Under the pieces are notes generated by a model, which ran no database searches, was not told where the DNA came from, and saw only the letters and a program-made list of their open reading frames with translations. Positions 35,863 to 47,929 of a DNA stretch of 64,000 nt are shown in pieces. This DNA is from Mactra quadrangularis (lineage: Eukaryota > Mollusca > Bivalvia > Venerida > Mactridae), in NCBI GenBank assembly GCA_025267735.1, contig CM046298.1, positions 38,837,917-38,901,916 of the forward strand. Reading direction: 5' to 3'. Every line of letters starts with the position of its first letter. Position 1 is the stretch's first letter. The position numbers were made by a program, and so were the translations under genes.

Positions 35863-36719
35863 ACCAGAAGAGTTTGACCGTTAGATACTGTATAGACAAC
35901 ATTCCTAATAGTTAATAAACGTATCGTCTGTGCTATAAGTGTGAATTAGTATGCAAATTAGATTATAAAATGCAAGAACTTTACTTTTTCATTTCTCCAT
36001 TAAATTGTAGGACTAACTAGCATGAACACGTATGTATTCATTTATCGTCCTAAAACTGCATTACTTGTATTCAACAAGAGTTGATACTCTAGGTCTATGC
36101 ATTTATTGTTTTCTAATAAAATAATCCTTATTCTCCATGATCTACTAGTATGACCATAAATATTAATATAATATGCATAACAATATACTTACTAGATATG
36201 AATCAATTCTTATAGATATGTATGACAAAAAATTCTTATAGATTTATATGTCTGATAAAAGATAGGTTTAGGATAGCAGTATATTGTCGATAAAGACATC
36301 TTAGACCGAGACAATGTTAAAGAGACTGTCTCTGGTCGTTGAACATTTTGTATTTATTATTCAATGGTTTGTTTTTGTTTGGTGTTGTTTTAGTCACCCG
36401 TCTACAATTTTTCTATACAGGTCGTATTCTAGGTCATGCGTGTTTTGTACTTTAAACAATGGACTTGTCCACTAAATAGGTGAATAAGCTGATCCATGAA
36501 CAACATTTTACGGATTAAAACATACAACTTTGATATTCAACATTTATTATAAATACTGTATTTGCACATTTTAAATTTTATTTAATGGTATGTTTATAAA
36601 ATAATTGTCAAATAACTAAACTATAAAACTGAAAAAAAAATAATTCACCCCTAAATATTGGTGTGTAATGAAACAGGCTGTGTTTATATACGCAATGTTT
36701 ACGTGAACGACCTGTAGTA

Positions 36720-36800
36720 ACATCTTGGAGCCCTAGGTTCGATTCTCACCAGGGGCAATTTTTATTTCCTCTAGTAAGAATGTTTATCTTACCGTGAAAT
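36720..36800 (+). mobile_element. tRNA-like SINE head fragment
   Basis: A box B-like motif (GGTTCGATTCTC) in an otherwise degenerate context, followed by a non-family-A tail. Too degenerate for a tRNA gene. Confidence 0.35.
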
Positions 36801-38249
36801 AGGTACCTGCGCATGAAGTGTAATTGCGTTCCACCAATGTGTAGCACGATTGCAAAGATGTCCGATGACCAGGGGTTAAAGTGGTAAAGTTGGCTAACTT
36901 GCATCAGCATGAAACGTTGACTATAAAAATCAATTTCTTACATGTTCTTATTTATTGACGTAAGTATTTAATAAATACAAAGCACGTACCATCGTCTCTA
37001 GCTGAATGGTCACACTTGATATAAAACTAGTTGGGAGATTTGCCGTGAAAAGAGTCTATGTTCACGGCCAACGTCGTAAGTGGGGTTAGCTTCACGTACT
37101 TTAAGAAGCAGGCTTTGGTCAGATATCTTTTCTATGGAACAGCACCTTTAAACAATATAAGAATACCATTTTTATGAGAGCGTCGCTGGATAAAGTTAAA
37201 AAACAAAATATGAGAAAATAATTTCGTTAGGTCTAAAACTTTCTTGGAAATAGAATGATTTAAAGTAGATACGTTGGCATCATTTTATTTATTATGGCAT
37301 TATTAATATTTAGCCTGCAGTCATTTTTTACATACTTCAAAAAGTGAATTATCAAACGAATGAAATATGTTATAGTTTGACACATTGAGCAAAATATTGA
37401 AAATCATAAATACGCAGTAAAAAGACAGAACTTCGGGACATAACTTTTTCACTGCAGGAATAGATATTCTCTTGACACTACTTCAAACTCGTTGGTTCCA
37501 AATTTAAAAAAAAATTATCTTCCTTAATAGCATTTATAATTCTAAATCTGCCTTACTAGCGTAAATCTTGTGGTTAGCCAAGTAGTTTGATTTTAATGTG
37601 ATTAATAATATGACTAAACTGGTTAATAAAAAGAAAGAATGATGATGCGATCATAGTTGTAATTTGCTAGAAACATATCGGCTTTCAATACTATACAAAA
37701 CAATTTAAATGTATTTATAGTGCAGGAATGCCCTGAGCACCTTTTGTATTGTCTTTATTCCTTTGATTGTAATTGTTGCGTAAAAGGTTTATTTAGACAT
37801 ATTATGTGAAATAGCCTCTTGCATATTCTTATATATTCCACTTTATTGTCAATTAGTTATTGGAGACCCAGTGACATTAAACAGTATGTATACATGTTTT
37901 CAAAGAAAAAACTATATTAAGTAAAAGCATTTTGCATTTCATAGATATTATAGATATGTTTCATGTTGATTCACTTTCACTGATTTTAAAGTCATTATCC
38001 TGGTTATGGGGGCTACTGGGATCTAATAAATATATCACTATAGGGAATATTTTACTCCGCTTACGTGCAGTTGGCAAATTTACGTTACGGAATTGTTTTA
38101 TCCTTGCAAGTACCCATTAACACTCTGTAAATGTGAAGCAATGGCTAAGAATTTCTTACTCAATGAGATTTCCTGAGTGTCTTATAATTAATTTCGACTT
38201 GAAACGACGTCGCTGGTGTTAAAATGACGTTACACTTATTAGTCGAATA

Positions 38250-38330
38250 CCGCGCGCGAATTGAACCAGGGTCAGGGAACTCTCAATCGCTAAACGTACG
38301 TCCTACCACTAGACTACTGATTCCGCTGTT
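38250..38330 (-). mobile_element. tRNA-like SINE head, minus strand
   Basis: On the - strand it reads TAGTCTAGTGGTAGGACG (box A-like) and GGTTCAATTCG (box B-like). The ends do not pair as an acceptor stem, so I call a tRNA-derived repeat rather than a gene. Confidence 0.45.
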
Positions 38331-38900
38331 CACTTGTGAAGACTTTCACTGAATACATTTGCATGCTTTAAATTGTTAATTGTGATACATTAATTCTACA
38401 AAATTATATAGTCCCCAAAATCAAATCAATCTCATATAGCTAACAGCGTAATTATATTTCCGTTTACTTAATCTGCAACTAGTCTGACAAGGAATCCAGG
38501 TGTCGTGGGTTCGATTAGTGGACAAGAGCCGCAAGACCTACATGCTGTCATAGAGTATATTTACTACGGTTATTCCCCCACTTACCTCACTACCAAGTTG
38601 AGCAATTGTTTGGCACTGACGCGAGTATGTGCTAAGTATCCTTTAAAATATTGGGTCTAAAAACCTAGATGTGTCAAGAGTCTGTCAGTTGACATCGTTA
38701 TTCACTATACATTACAAGTTTTACATCATAATGTTACGCTTTATTTTTGCTTCAGTTCATGCATATCTGAATGTTTTCATATGGCGATAGCGTACATAAA
38801 CTCTGACTCTAATGAAAATACACCGCAGTTGACATTTAATATATATTTCTTGATGCACGTTATAAACAAAAAATGGCGGTCAATAAATATAGAATCACTT

Positions 38901-39078
38901 AGGCCTCAACAAGTTGATCATTATGTTCCATGGATTCGCTCGCACCTTAATTTTGACGGTTTTTACGGAAAAAAAGTTTTATTTCCTCGCTCGCTCATAA
39001 ATATTTGGTCGAACCGCTATATAAAGCTACTGAATTAAGATTTTACTTTTTTTCTTGATGATCAACTTGTAGTGGCCT
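38901..39078. mobile_element. MITE with AGGCC/GGCCT ends and GCGAGCG words, copy 1
   Basis: Ends AGGCCTCAACAAGTTGATCA and TGATCAACTTGTAGTGGCCT. The interior has CGCTCGCACCTTAATTTTGA. It is reversed relative to 54723-54946 and 58733-58956. Confidence 0.8.
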
Positions 39079-40431
39079 AAAACATTCAAATACAAGTAGA
39101 TGTACGAGAATTTTTGTCTTAGGAGTGATTTTACGACCAGTGGAGTAAATGTATGTTGGTTCTAAATGAGGACAGACTTTACGATGACAAATGTCGTAAA
39201 TAAACGTTATAATTAATCCTTCTTTGATTAGCTACACTAGAAAAAACAACCGATCATTCATAACTTTTATTTTCCTGACTATGTGTTCACAGTTCAAGTT
39301 AGTTCGATTCTATTTGATCATGTTTCAATGAGAAAATATTGACCTTTGCTGTCAAATAAAATAAATCACTCAAGCCCGCGCGGCTAATTCAGAGATCATT
39401 GGTTTGATTCTGCGATGGCTTTAATAGTGGATGGACCTTTAATTCTTAAATTAAGCATTTAGGCCATAAAATTGTGAACATTCGGATGTTTTTTTTTTGC
39501 AATAACTATGGCGGTCTTTATATTGGAGTATTACTATTGTACCGACGTGACCGATGCACAGTGGTTTGTTGAACTACCCGCCTCTTCGACTTTAACTGTT
39601 TAAAAATATCTTACGATTGAACGCCCCACTAAATTTCCGCTACAATGGTAGCTTAAATAACATCTGATGGTAACGAGATTGGTTAAACATAATGTTTTAA
39701 ACAAAAACAAAACAAGCCAATGTTACTGAAGTTTGCAAAAAAAATCCAGAATTTATCTCACTACATTATAAAATCATTATAGTATGAAATATACGTTTTT
39801 TGTTAGTATTTTTGTTTCCTTGATATTTCAAATGCAAACTTATATCTATACCAATAACTTACAGTTTTAGAACTATGTTCTGTCTCACACAGGGTAGCAG
39901 ATGTTGATGAAGGAAGTATATTTTAGAAAGAAGCAAAAAAAAAATCCAAATTTAAATGACATGCATGGATAGACTCGCATTGCATAGATTGAACAGAACA
40001 GAACACGAGGTTTTGTAATTCTAACAAGGCATATACTTGTAGTATGAAAATTTGCCAGACTGTATTAAAGATTTATCTAACAAAAATTCTAATACTTACG
40101 AGTGATTTCGCAAAAAGACTTAAGATTTCTCGTAATATCTTCGTATATGAAAATCTTACAAAAAATCGTACGTTTTTTTTTGGGGGGGGGGTTGGTGAAA
40201 TGGACTCCTGGTTGTTATTTGTTTTCAGAATTAACGATTTAACAAATTGCAATACTTGTATTTTCTGACGCCAGAAAGTATTGACAAAAAACAACACTTC
40301 TACGCTAAATAATTACATAATAAATAAAGTCAATGATATTATTAGTGTGACTAAGTTCATCGTCAAAGAAATAACAAATAACAAGTCTGACAATTCACGA
40401 GTGAAAATATTAGTTCTGAGCTCATGAAGTG

Positions 40432-40718
40432 CAAAGGCGGATCCAGCCGGGCGGGTCAGTAGGGTCCGGACCCCCCCCCCTAGAATTTCCAAAATGTACC
40501 TGTCCATTAGTGTATTTCTTGACTGCAAGTCATTTTTAGTAGCATGAAGCATTTTTTCTCGGTGCTTAACATAGATTTTACGGTTGTTTATTTTGTATTA
40601 TGAATATTTTGCATTATTCTGCAAAATGTGTATAATGTGGTTGTGGTGCGAAAGTTTGGACCCCCCCCCCAAAAAAAAAAGTTCGGACCTCCCTGGAAAA
40701 AAATCCTGGATCCGCCCC
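40432..40718. mobile_element. MITE with GGCGGATCCAG ends, copy 1
   Basis: Ends AGGCGGATCCAG and CTGGATCCGCCCC. Flanking TGAAGTG occurs at 40425-40431 and 40719-40725. Runs of C next to GTCCGGAC-type words are shared with the copy at 60470. Confidence 0.8.
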
Positions 40719-41654
40719 TGAAGTGATATATACATTGATCTTATACTGATATCGATGCTATTTCAATTTCTTTCATTATTCAATGTGAAGTAATACAAAA
40801 TGTATAATGCAAGGCATACACCTATTCATGTACATGAATTGACCAAATAACTCATTATAAATGTGATAGAGCAAAAATAGTTCCAGTTGAAGCTACACAT
40901 GTATTTATTTCAACAGACTTATTAACATAAGAAAATATGTAATACTTGAATTTAATTGATCAAGATTTGTTAGAGTAAATCTAACATATGACAAAACATG
41001 TACTCGTAGTTTAGCATGAAAAGTTTCCTTACGCGGAATGATACATTTTATGTTTACGTTTTCATAGCCTACATCGAACATATTCACAATCCTTCGTTAA
41101 AGGAAAACGTGTTAAGACATGAATAATCAGTTCACAATGACTTCATGTTCTTTGTCTAACACTCGTGATATTGTGATACTGTGTATTCAATCACTGTGAA
41201 ATTATTCAAACTTCGACAGTTGAGAAAAAATGGACGGTAGTACTCTTTATCGGCTATATTGAATCGTACGAAGTGTTTAAACGCTTGCGGTAGTATCAGT
41301 ACTTTGATAATTGGGTCAGTTAAGACATAACGCCGACCAGATACTTGTTTACACTGAGGTTTGAAAGTCAGGGGAGACGTTGAGAACGTTTACTATGTCT
41401 TAAGTAGTCCACGTTTTAATCTTTAATATATATGGTTTACTTAAAAGGCTACCATGAGAACAATAAAAATATCGTTAAGTTAATACTCTGAATAGTAAAA
41501 TAATGAGTTCATATGTTTAGTCAATGTAACCTATGAAATATTAATGAAACCATGTTTCTAAGGCTAACAGTACTTTAGGCCTTATTTTTACATTGTTTCA
41601 GTCATATTGAGATTGCCAGGCATCTTATTTACGGTCTTATGTCAGACCTAGATC

Positions 41655-41986
41655 TTATTCGGAACTCCTTGTCCATTCCTTAGGAATAACCTCGGACATA
41701 TTTAGACGCCATTTTGGAACTAGCTTTGGAACACATGCCTGAAGAAAATACTTTAACCGGCGTTGAAGTAAACACAGCCACGATCGTTTAGGCGATGATA
41801 AATGTCTCCTTTTTAGTCCGTAAATTTGAAAGCCTTATGTGTTTACGACAAGAACTATTTCGTATATCCGTTACATGCTTCGCCTGTGCTTCGCCTCGCG
41901 TATGCAGTAAAAACCTAGTATTGTTGGTGGCCCATGAACTCTTCTAAGATTATTCATTCAATTAATGATCGAAGTGTTCCGAATGA
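41655..41986. mobile_element. MITE with TCATTCGGAAC-type ends, second copy
   Basis: This copy is inverted relative to 7063-7454. Ends are TTATTCGGAAC and GTTCCGAATGA. Flanks CCTAGATC (41647-41654) and CCTAGATT (41987-41994) match at 7 of 8 bases. Shared interior includes a TTCGCCTGTGCTTCGCCTCG-like segment. Confidence 0.8.
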
Positions 41987-41994
41987 CCTAGATT

Positions 41995-44900
41995 ACTAGG
42001 TGCAAGCATTTTTACCAGTAGTGCTAAGCGCAAACCTTCGACAGCGGCTAGCATCTGACCTACTTAGTGCAAACGTTTGATGAAGAATGAGAGTAGAAAA
42101 TATTTAATGACCGAACTCAACGAAGGTATATAGGTGTCTTTGAAAATCAGACCAAGCAATTCTGAGACCATACCGGCAGAACTAAGCGTGTTGACTCAGG
42201 AAAGTTTTGACAGTTAAATATGCACAGAGTGTGCGAAGTATGAATATTCTCACTTATTGCTTGGTAATCATCGGGTTAATACGCAAGGAAATGAAAAAAT
42301 AAATAATGGATTGACCTTTCAAACTTCACAATAAATTTATCTAAATTTTTAAAATCTAAAACCAGATCTTTTGAGTATGTATTTTTCTTAACTAATTTCC
42401 TAAATCATTATAAGATGTGTCAGTCAAAACTCTGATTAAAGTCTCGGTACAATTCTTCTGAGAATTGTTTCGTAGTTTGTTGAAATAAACAAGTAAGTAT
42501 TTGAAGAAAATGAACGAATACCATCGATGTTGTTACCTTGGTTAAATAATATATCTACTTTGTATGTTAGTTTAAAGTCACGATAGACTAATATTCTACA
42601 ATTCGAAGTAATTTCATTAAAATTAGCTTTTACAAACGCTGTATAGTCCGACGATTCTTGATTGAGCTCGCGTATTTGTTAATTTTACCGATTAAATCAG
42701 CAAAACTCTTATAGTTGGTTGTTAGTAACGGCGGAAACACCCGAAGCTTAACGAGAAACGCCGAATCGTTCAGAAAAATGTTTTGTCATGCAGCTTGATA
42801 CAGCTATTTCGGATATTGAAAGCGCACGGTAATTATCCGACCAATTGAACAAAAATGATTTTCTATGAACATTTCATTGATTTCAACAAATTTCAACATT
42901 TGCACATTTTCTGAGTCAACCTTGTCCCATATTTTTCTCATGTAATCAGCAATAATCACATTACACGTGGTCATAATTGAAGTCATATTTACTCTCGGCA
43001 AATATGCCGCCATTACGGCAGCAACGCCGCTTTGCTAAGGGCACAGATTAAGTTAATTTAGCGCTGTTCATTTAATAGAGCATAAACGGTGCTTTCAGCG
43101 CTTTGATTTGATTTATTTACTATTAGAGGTACATATTAAAACAGGCCTATGAAATATCAGCTTATGTTAATAATTCATGTAAGTTGATTCCAAATTATCC
43201 TCCTATTTCTCATGCAAGACATATCCATCGATCAGAAAGCCATTGGCGACGATCGAGATATATATTTCTGAAAATCGCGCGCAGACATTAATACCGCTAG
43301 TTTATTCCCATGGTGATAAAAGCTGTAAAGTTGCTAATCACTATCTGGCTAATGTAATTTGTTTAAACCGCTTAAAACATCTAGTATACCAAGTTTTGTT
43401 GGTTTCTTACCTTGGAGTTAATTATCATTCGTAATAAGTAACTGTCATTTCTGGTACATGGGAACTGGGGATTGTATAAATACGATTTGGTGAGAAAAGG
43501 GTGGTGGATATGTCGCTTTGATTAGATGCAAGTATGTTGTGCAGTTTACAAATAATGCAAGAAAGTTCAAGTACTGTAGCGCTTGCTCCCTTGGGCTGCA
43601 TATATTCAAATATTATTCATTGTACGTGCCAACTGAAAATGAATGATAAATACTTAAAGATTTTTTCCTGACTTTGAAATACACAATGTATTATTACTTT
43701 CATTAGAACTATTTTATTATAAGGCCCACTGGCCAAAGAGATCAGATGTTATTCATCTATTTAATAAAATGAACAGTGCCCAACCAAAGGTTTGGAGACA
43801 AAGTAAATTTGCCCATACATGCATAGCATGAATTAATGCACGTGCATCGTCTTAATTTGATCAACATTGTACATAGATATTTGTATATTCTCTCACTTTA
43901 CGAAAAATATTGCAAGTTTCCGAACACATTTTAACATTTATTCAAACATTTAAATTTCAGATTCTGATAAAAACAATCAGTATGGAACATTGCTAGAAAA
44001 CCCGGTTCAGAGAAAAATGAACCGGTTAAAAACCGTCAGAAGTCGTATTGCAATATTAACCGGTATATCGGTTAACCGTTACATCCCTACTAATTTCGTA
44101 GACTGCTATATATATATAAGGCATAGTGAAAATGTCTCCAAACTTCTGGTGGGAACCGTATATTGCAAGGTCTATGACCTGCATTTATATTTAACTCTTC
44201 TATTAGTATGAAGACACTCTCTAATGACAATTTTTCTCAGAGTAAATTAATAAAAACAGTGTTTTATTGTCATATTCTATCTATGTTTGTTTGTCATAAA
44301 CGCTGGGTTAGGGTCGTGGATAAGTTATTTTATATACAGGAATCATGATCAATAATATGGTACTCCCAGCGTCTGTGATTTACCTCGGTCGTAAGTCACG
44401 TGGTGCTAGTACGTATGAAATAACATTGGTACAACTACGTGGAAAATATATTATTTTTGTTACTAGTGCTCAATTTTCAATCTCATAAAATAAGAGCTTA
44501 CGAGAGCGCTACATGTAGCAGTTAGCACTGTTCGATATGTTTTGCTGACTTACGAATAAAATTAGGGAGTCGCTTTTCTTTCACTCCAACTGCGAGGAAA
44601 TTCATAAATTCAAACTCCATTTTCATCGTGTGTCTGAAGGCAGTCATTTCGGATTGTGACCCATTAAGATTATTCAGTGTTGAAGATGGCGTTTCAAAAT
44701 TAGCGACCTAACTGCGTGGAATTTGAAGTTTGAACTGAACATTACCCATAAAGGCTGACCACGCCGAACGGTCAGTGTAAAAATGCTGTAAAAACTAATA
44801 AAACACCCAATGAGATACAGTACTTATGCACCAGAGAATTAGATGCCCTATTTTATGGTACAGAAAAAATTGGTTCCTAGTGTTTTATGTCTATTTGCTT

Positions 44901-45601
44901 CTAAAGCTAAAATGTTAATAGTTTTATGACCATAATTCTTCTATTTTTCTGGAAAATTGAGATATTTATAAATTATATTTATATTATATTACAAAATTAT
45001 TATTGACTAATTGTGTACAATGACCCTCTTAACATCATTCCAAACAATACTCTTATATCAAGCTGAGATTGTGTAATTACTTGATAAAACAAATAATATA
45101 TGACTTAGGGAGAAACAGAAATTCTAGTTTGAGAAATCTAGTTTGTGGTAGTCAATATAATTATTTGTATACTTACTAAATGAGTGTAGTATTAGCTGTA
45201 TGTTGTGGTATTTAATGTTTAGAACTCGCAGTTAGTCAAAATGCATAAATATTTCGAATATCGAATTTTACTGCAATTTATTTGCGATCGCTCGAAGTGA
45301 AACTTGAATCGTTTTAAACTTCGAACTATCGTGAATAGCAGCGATCGTAAGTTTTTATTTGTTGTTTTTTTTAATACATGTACTAGTTAATAAGATTACA
45401 TTTCCTGTGTACCCAATCACACGTTCAATCTTTCGATATCGTCTATTTCAACATTTCCCCTCAAATCTGAAATGGGTCATGGACTGATTGGGTTGTAGGT
45501 CGGGTCTTCGTGGACAATACAAAAATGGAGTGTAAATAAACTTGTTTTTATCTTTCCAAAATCCACATTTAGAGTCATGATATATTTCATTCTATTTTCA
45601 G
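41995..45601. other. Distal neuropeptide intron, nothing clearly coding
   Basis: ACCGGTT-type words near 43998-44085, ending GTTACATCCCTACTA, resemble one end of a common invertebrate MITE, but the partner end is unclear. Small ORFs lack support. Confidence 0.4.
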
Positions 45602-45670
45602 TTATCCTACGAATTGCCAGATACCTGTCCTTCAATGTTTGAAGACGACGAGGACATGGAAAGAAGTTAA
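45602..45670 (+). CDS. APGWa: APGWamide-type neuropeptide precursor, exon 2 (C-terminal 22 residues and stop)
   Basis: A pyrimidine-rich acceptor (tctattttcag) ends at 45601. The next 69 bases read in phase 0, matching the phase-0 donor at 23733, and give 22 residues beginning LSYELPDTCPSMFEDDED and ending at TAA (45668-45670). Joining the exons makes a continuous amphipathic helix (LINDIRILRAKLDL followed by LSYEL) flanked by Cys179 and Cys204, which could form a disulfide. The acidic tail matches the acidic spacers of exon 1. Reading through the exon 1 donor instead adds 18 unrelated residues rich in Tyr and Cys. The full product would be 217 aa. This join is inferred from splice sites, phase and protein character. 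An AATAAA at 46280-46285 could serve as a poly(A) signal, but a small MITE lies in between. Confidence 0.75.
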   Translation, partial: LSYELPDTCPSMFEDDEDMERS

Positions 45671-46064
45671 GTCGTCGCTGAATTAGTCACAAAATCTCAA
45701 TGACGTCATAATTAGAGCTTAGAGTTTAAAATCCAAGAACTTTTAAAACCATTCTTGTATGCCGCTTGAAGACACTGAACAAACAAGCCGATGACAGAAA
45801 TTTACAGAAAGTATTGTTTTTCTCGTCATTCAAACAACAAAGAAACATTAAACCGAGTCAATTAAACCTTGATAGTGTACCACGTATCAATATTAATTAG
45901 GTCTATTTTTATTTTGACATTAGAGTTCAATATTTTCATTATAGATTTAACTATAAGAGTAAGAACAAATATTTTCATTCGACGTTTGTTGTTTTTATCC
46001 TTGCATTATTAACCCAGATGGAATTGTTAAAGACATATTAGTATGTCTATGGGAATAGTAATTC

Positions 46065-46142
46065 TCATTCGTCACTCCTTGGCCATTCACTACGAATTAC
46101 TACGCTTTATTCATTAAATGAATGGTCGAGCTGTTCCGAATG
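46065..46142. mobile_element. Short derivative of the TCATTCGGAAC MITE
   Basis: A 78-bp segment runs from TCATTCGTCACTCC to GTTCCGAATG, with GTAATT on both flanks. It lies in the probable 3' region of the neuropeptide gene. Confidence 0.55.
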
Positions 46143-46705
46143 GTAATTTCTATCTAGAGTTGTCGTTTCTTCATATAACGTGTATCTCGGTAAATTTCAA
46201 CAAAGTAGTTCCTAAGTATGAGGCTGGTATTCAGTTTCACTTATTCCTCGCAATAGACAATTGTAATTTTTAGTTATTTAATAAAATCGTGGACTCTTAG
46301 AAACTAGCTCACACGATGGTGCAAACTGATTGTTTTAGTCGTTTTCTTTAAAGCGTACTTTTCTATACATCAAACGCGTAAGTGGTGGTTCAAAGCCAAT
46401 GTTCAAAACATTTGGACAATTTTCACAACATTTGGAAAGGAATTCATATCAAATTTTGTCTCCTTTCAAAAATTACGTGCATATTTTTCTAGTAAAGCTA
46501 TCTGATGTCATAATGTTCACAATTTCGTTCATTCAGATATGCCAAAGCGAATGAATATCGATTGACCTAATTACCGAAAATGAGCGTCGTCATAAAATAG
46601 TTCGCTCGATGCTAACAGTATTTATTGTAATTTGTTCGGTTGATTAGTAGATTTCATGTAACGAACATGGGGTGCATGTCAACTTTTTTAGTGTAATTTC
46701 TTAAT

Positions 46706-46969
46706 TCATAAAACTTTAAAATACCCAAGCTTTGTGAGGAAGGGGTGACAACTCATAATAAAGATTGCTACATCCAAGTAATCCATGACAATGGCCGTGA
46801 GCGTGGTTCGGCATGAATCTGTACAACGAATACGATTAATTATATCTTGTAAACAGTTAAGTAGCATTTGAAACTTAGTTTGTGAGTTCTTTTGTGTAAT
46901 ACGTAATAAGAGAACAGGCCAACTCAATTCATTTAGCCTTTGTTCAGCAAAGGCTGGAGACAAAGGCAA
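46706..46969 (-). CDS. Unrecognised ORF, possible terminal exon (87 codons)
   Basis: An open frame on the - strand has mixed, protein-like composition (for example QTKFQMLLNCLQDIINR and LTAIVMDYLDVAIFIMSC). An acceptor-like ctttgtctccag lies near its start. No family is recognised, no partner exon was found, and the inverted-arm repeat lies beside it. It could equally be chance or a decayed transposon fragment. Confidence 0.15.
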   Translation of the reverse strand: MPLSPAFAEQRLNELSWPVLLLRITQKNSQTKFQMLLNCLQDIINRIRCTDSCRTTLTAIVMDYLDVAIFIMSCHPFLTKLGYFKVL

Positions 46970-47013
46970 GGATTGGCCTAAGCCACATGGAGTGTGAGTG
47001 AAAATAATATATT

Positions 47014-47253
47014 TTAACTAATACAACTTGCTTACCCATACCTGTTTGTCCAATGAAATTATCTTGGGGTATAGTTAATTGGATAAAAGATATGATACCA
47101 TTGGTTATTTGTGATAAATAGGTGCGTAGCACGATTAGTAGTTGCTGACTGTTTACTAAGTGTATTATGGGTGTCGTATGGGTGTATTATGGCTCATTGA
47201 TAATTCATTAGCCGTGGTACGGTCCTGGCAGTATGACTAAATAGAGAATATGA
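47014..47253 (+). repeat. Inverted-arm family, partial left copy of a second pair
   Basis: It matches the 3735-3967 part of the left arm, including taggtgcgtagcacg and a degenerate gtatgactaaat stretch. It faces 48651-48932 in inverted orientation. Confidence 0.7.
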
Positions 47254-47929
47254 CTTTTTATGATTCAAACAAATTTAACTCTGTGTAGCCCCGAATATCA
47301 ATTTAAAGATATTTCTAGTTTTAAAATGACAAATCTTATAAAATTATGTATCATTATGTAACAAACATTAATACAGTTCACAGTAACATCAAAGAAAAAT
47401 CGTAAACTATACGAAAATGAATTCTATGTAACACAATATTTTACGAGTAAGATGTATCACATCATCACATAGTCTCGGAGAAAAAATCCTCAGCAAGTGA
47501 CGCAAATGCGTTCCTCACCCAGACGCACTAAACACGTTTCTTGAAGATCAATAACAATACTAATGTAATTAAATCATTTTCTCAATTAGTATTACTTGCT
47601 TCCATCATGAAATGTTTGAGCATCAATGAACTGTTAGCATGTTTGATTATATTTTAATAACTTGATATGTCGATGTACTCATGATTTCATTGGCAAGTGT
47701 AATGCACTTTCACAATAAAATCTCAATCCAATGATTTGTCTGCAAAATTTAAGTGTTATCCGTTCAAGGAAAAAATAAAGTTTGATAGATTAATTTTCTC
47801 TCCGATCAAAGAGAAAAATATTGTCAAGCGTCGGAACCTCTTTAGCTTTTCACAAGACATTTTAATGTTATAAAATCAATTTAGCACTTAAATCATTAAA
47901 CATGCATTCTGATATACTCTTACAAGTTG

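Larger units (their letters stand above)
35863..40431. other. Intronic AT-rich DNA with scattered tRNA-like fragments
   Basis: Beyond the heads at 36720 and 38250 and the MITE at 38901, a weak box B-like GGGTTCGATTAG lies near 38506. A run of T then G at 40174-40191 is homopolymeric. No gene was found. Confidence 0.45.
23733..45601 (+). other. APGWa: Intron of the APGWamide-type gene (~21.9 kb)
   Basis: The intron runs from GTAAGT at 23733 to the AG at 45600-45601. It is AT-rich and I found no further exon that joins in phase. It contains SINEs (23798, 25906, 29025, 30209, 31381), tRNA-like fragments, MITEs (35446, 38901, 40432, 41655), two direct-duplication pairs and a perfect palindrome at 29770-29844. 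Its limits depend on the exon 2 call. Confidence 0.7.

Noticed and set aside
44060..44092. MITE end with ACCGGT words
   Set aside because: It looks like a known kind of invertebrate element terminus, but I could not find its partner, so it is mentioned only in the region note.
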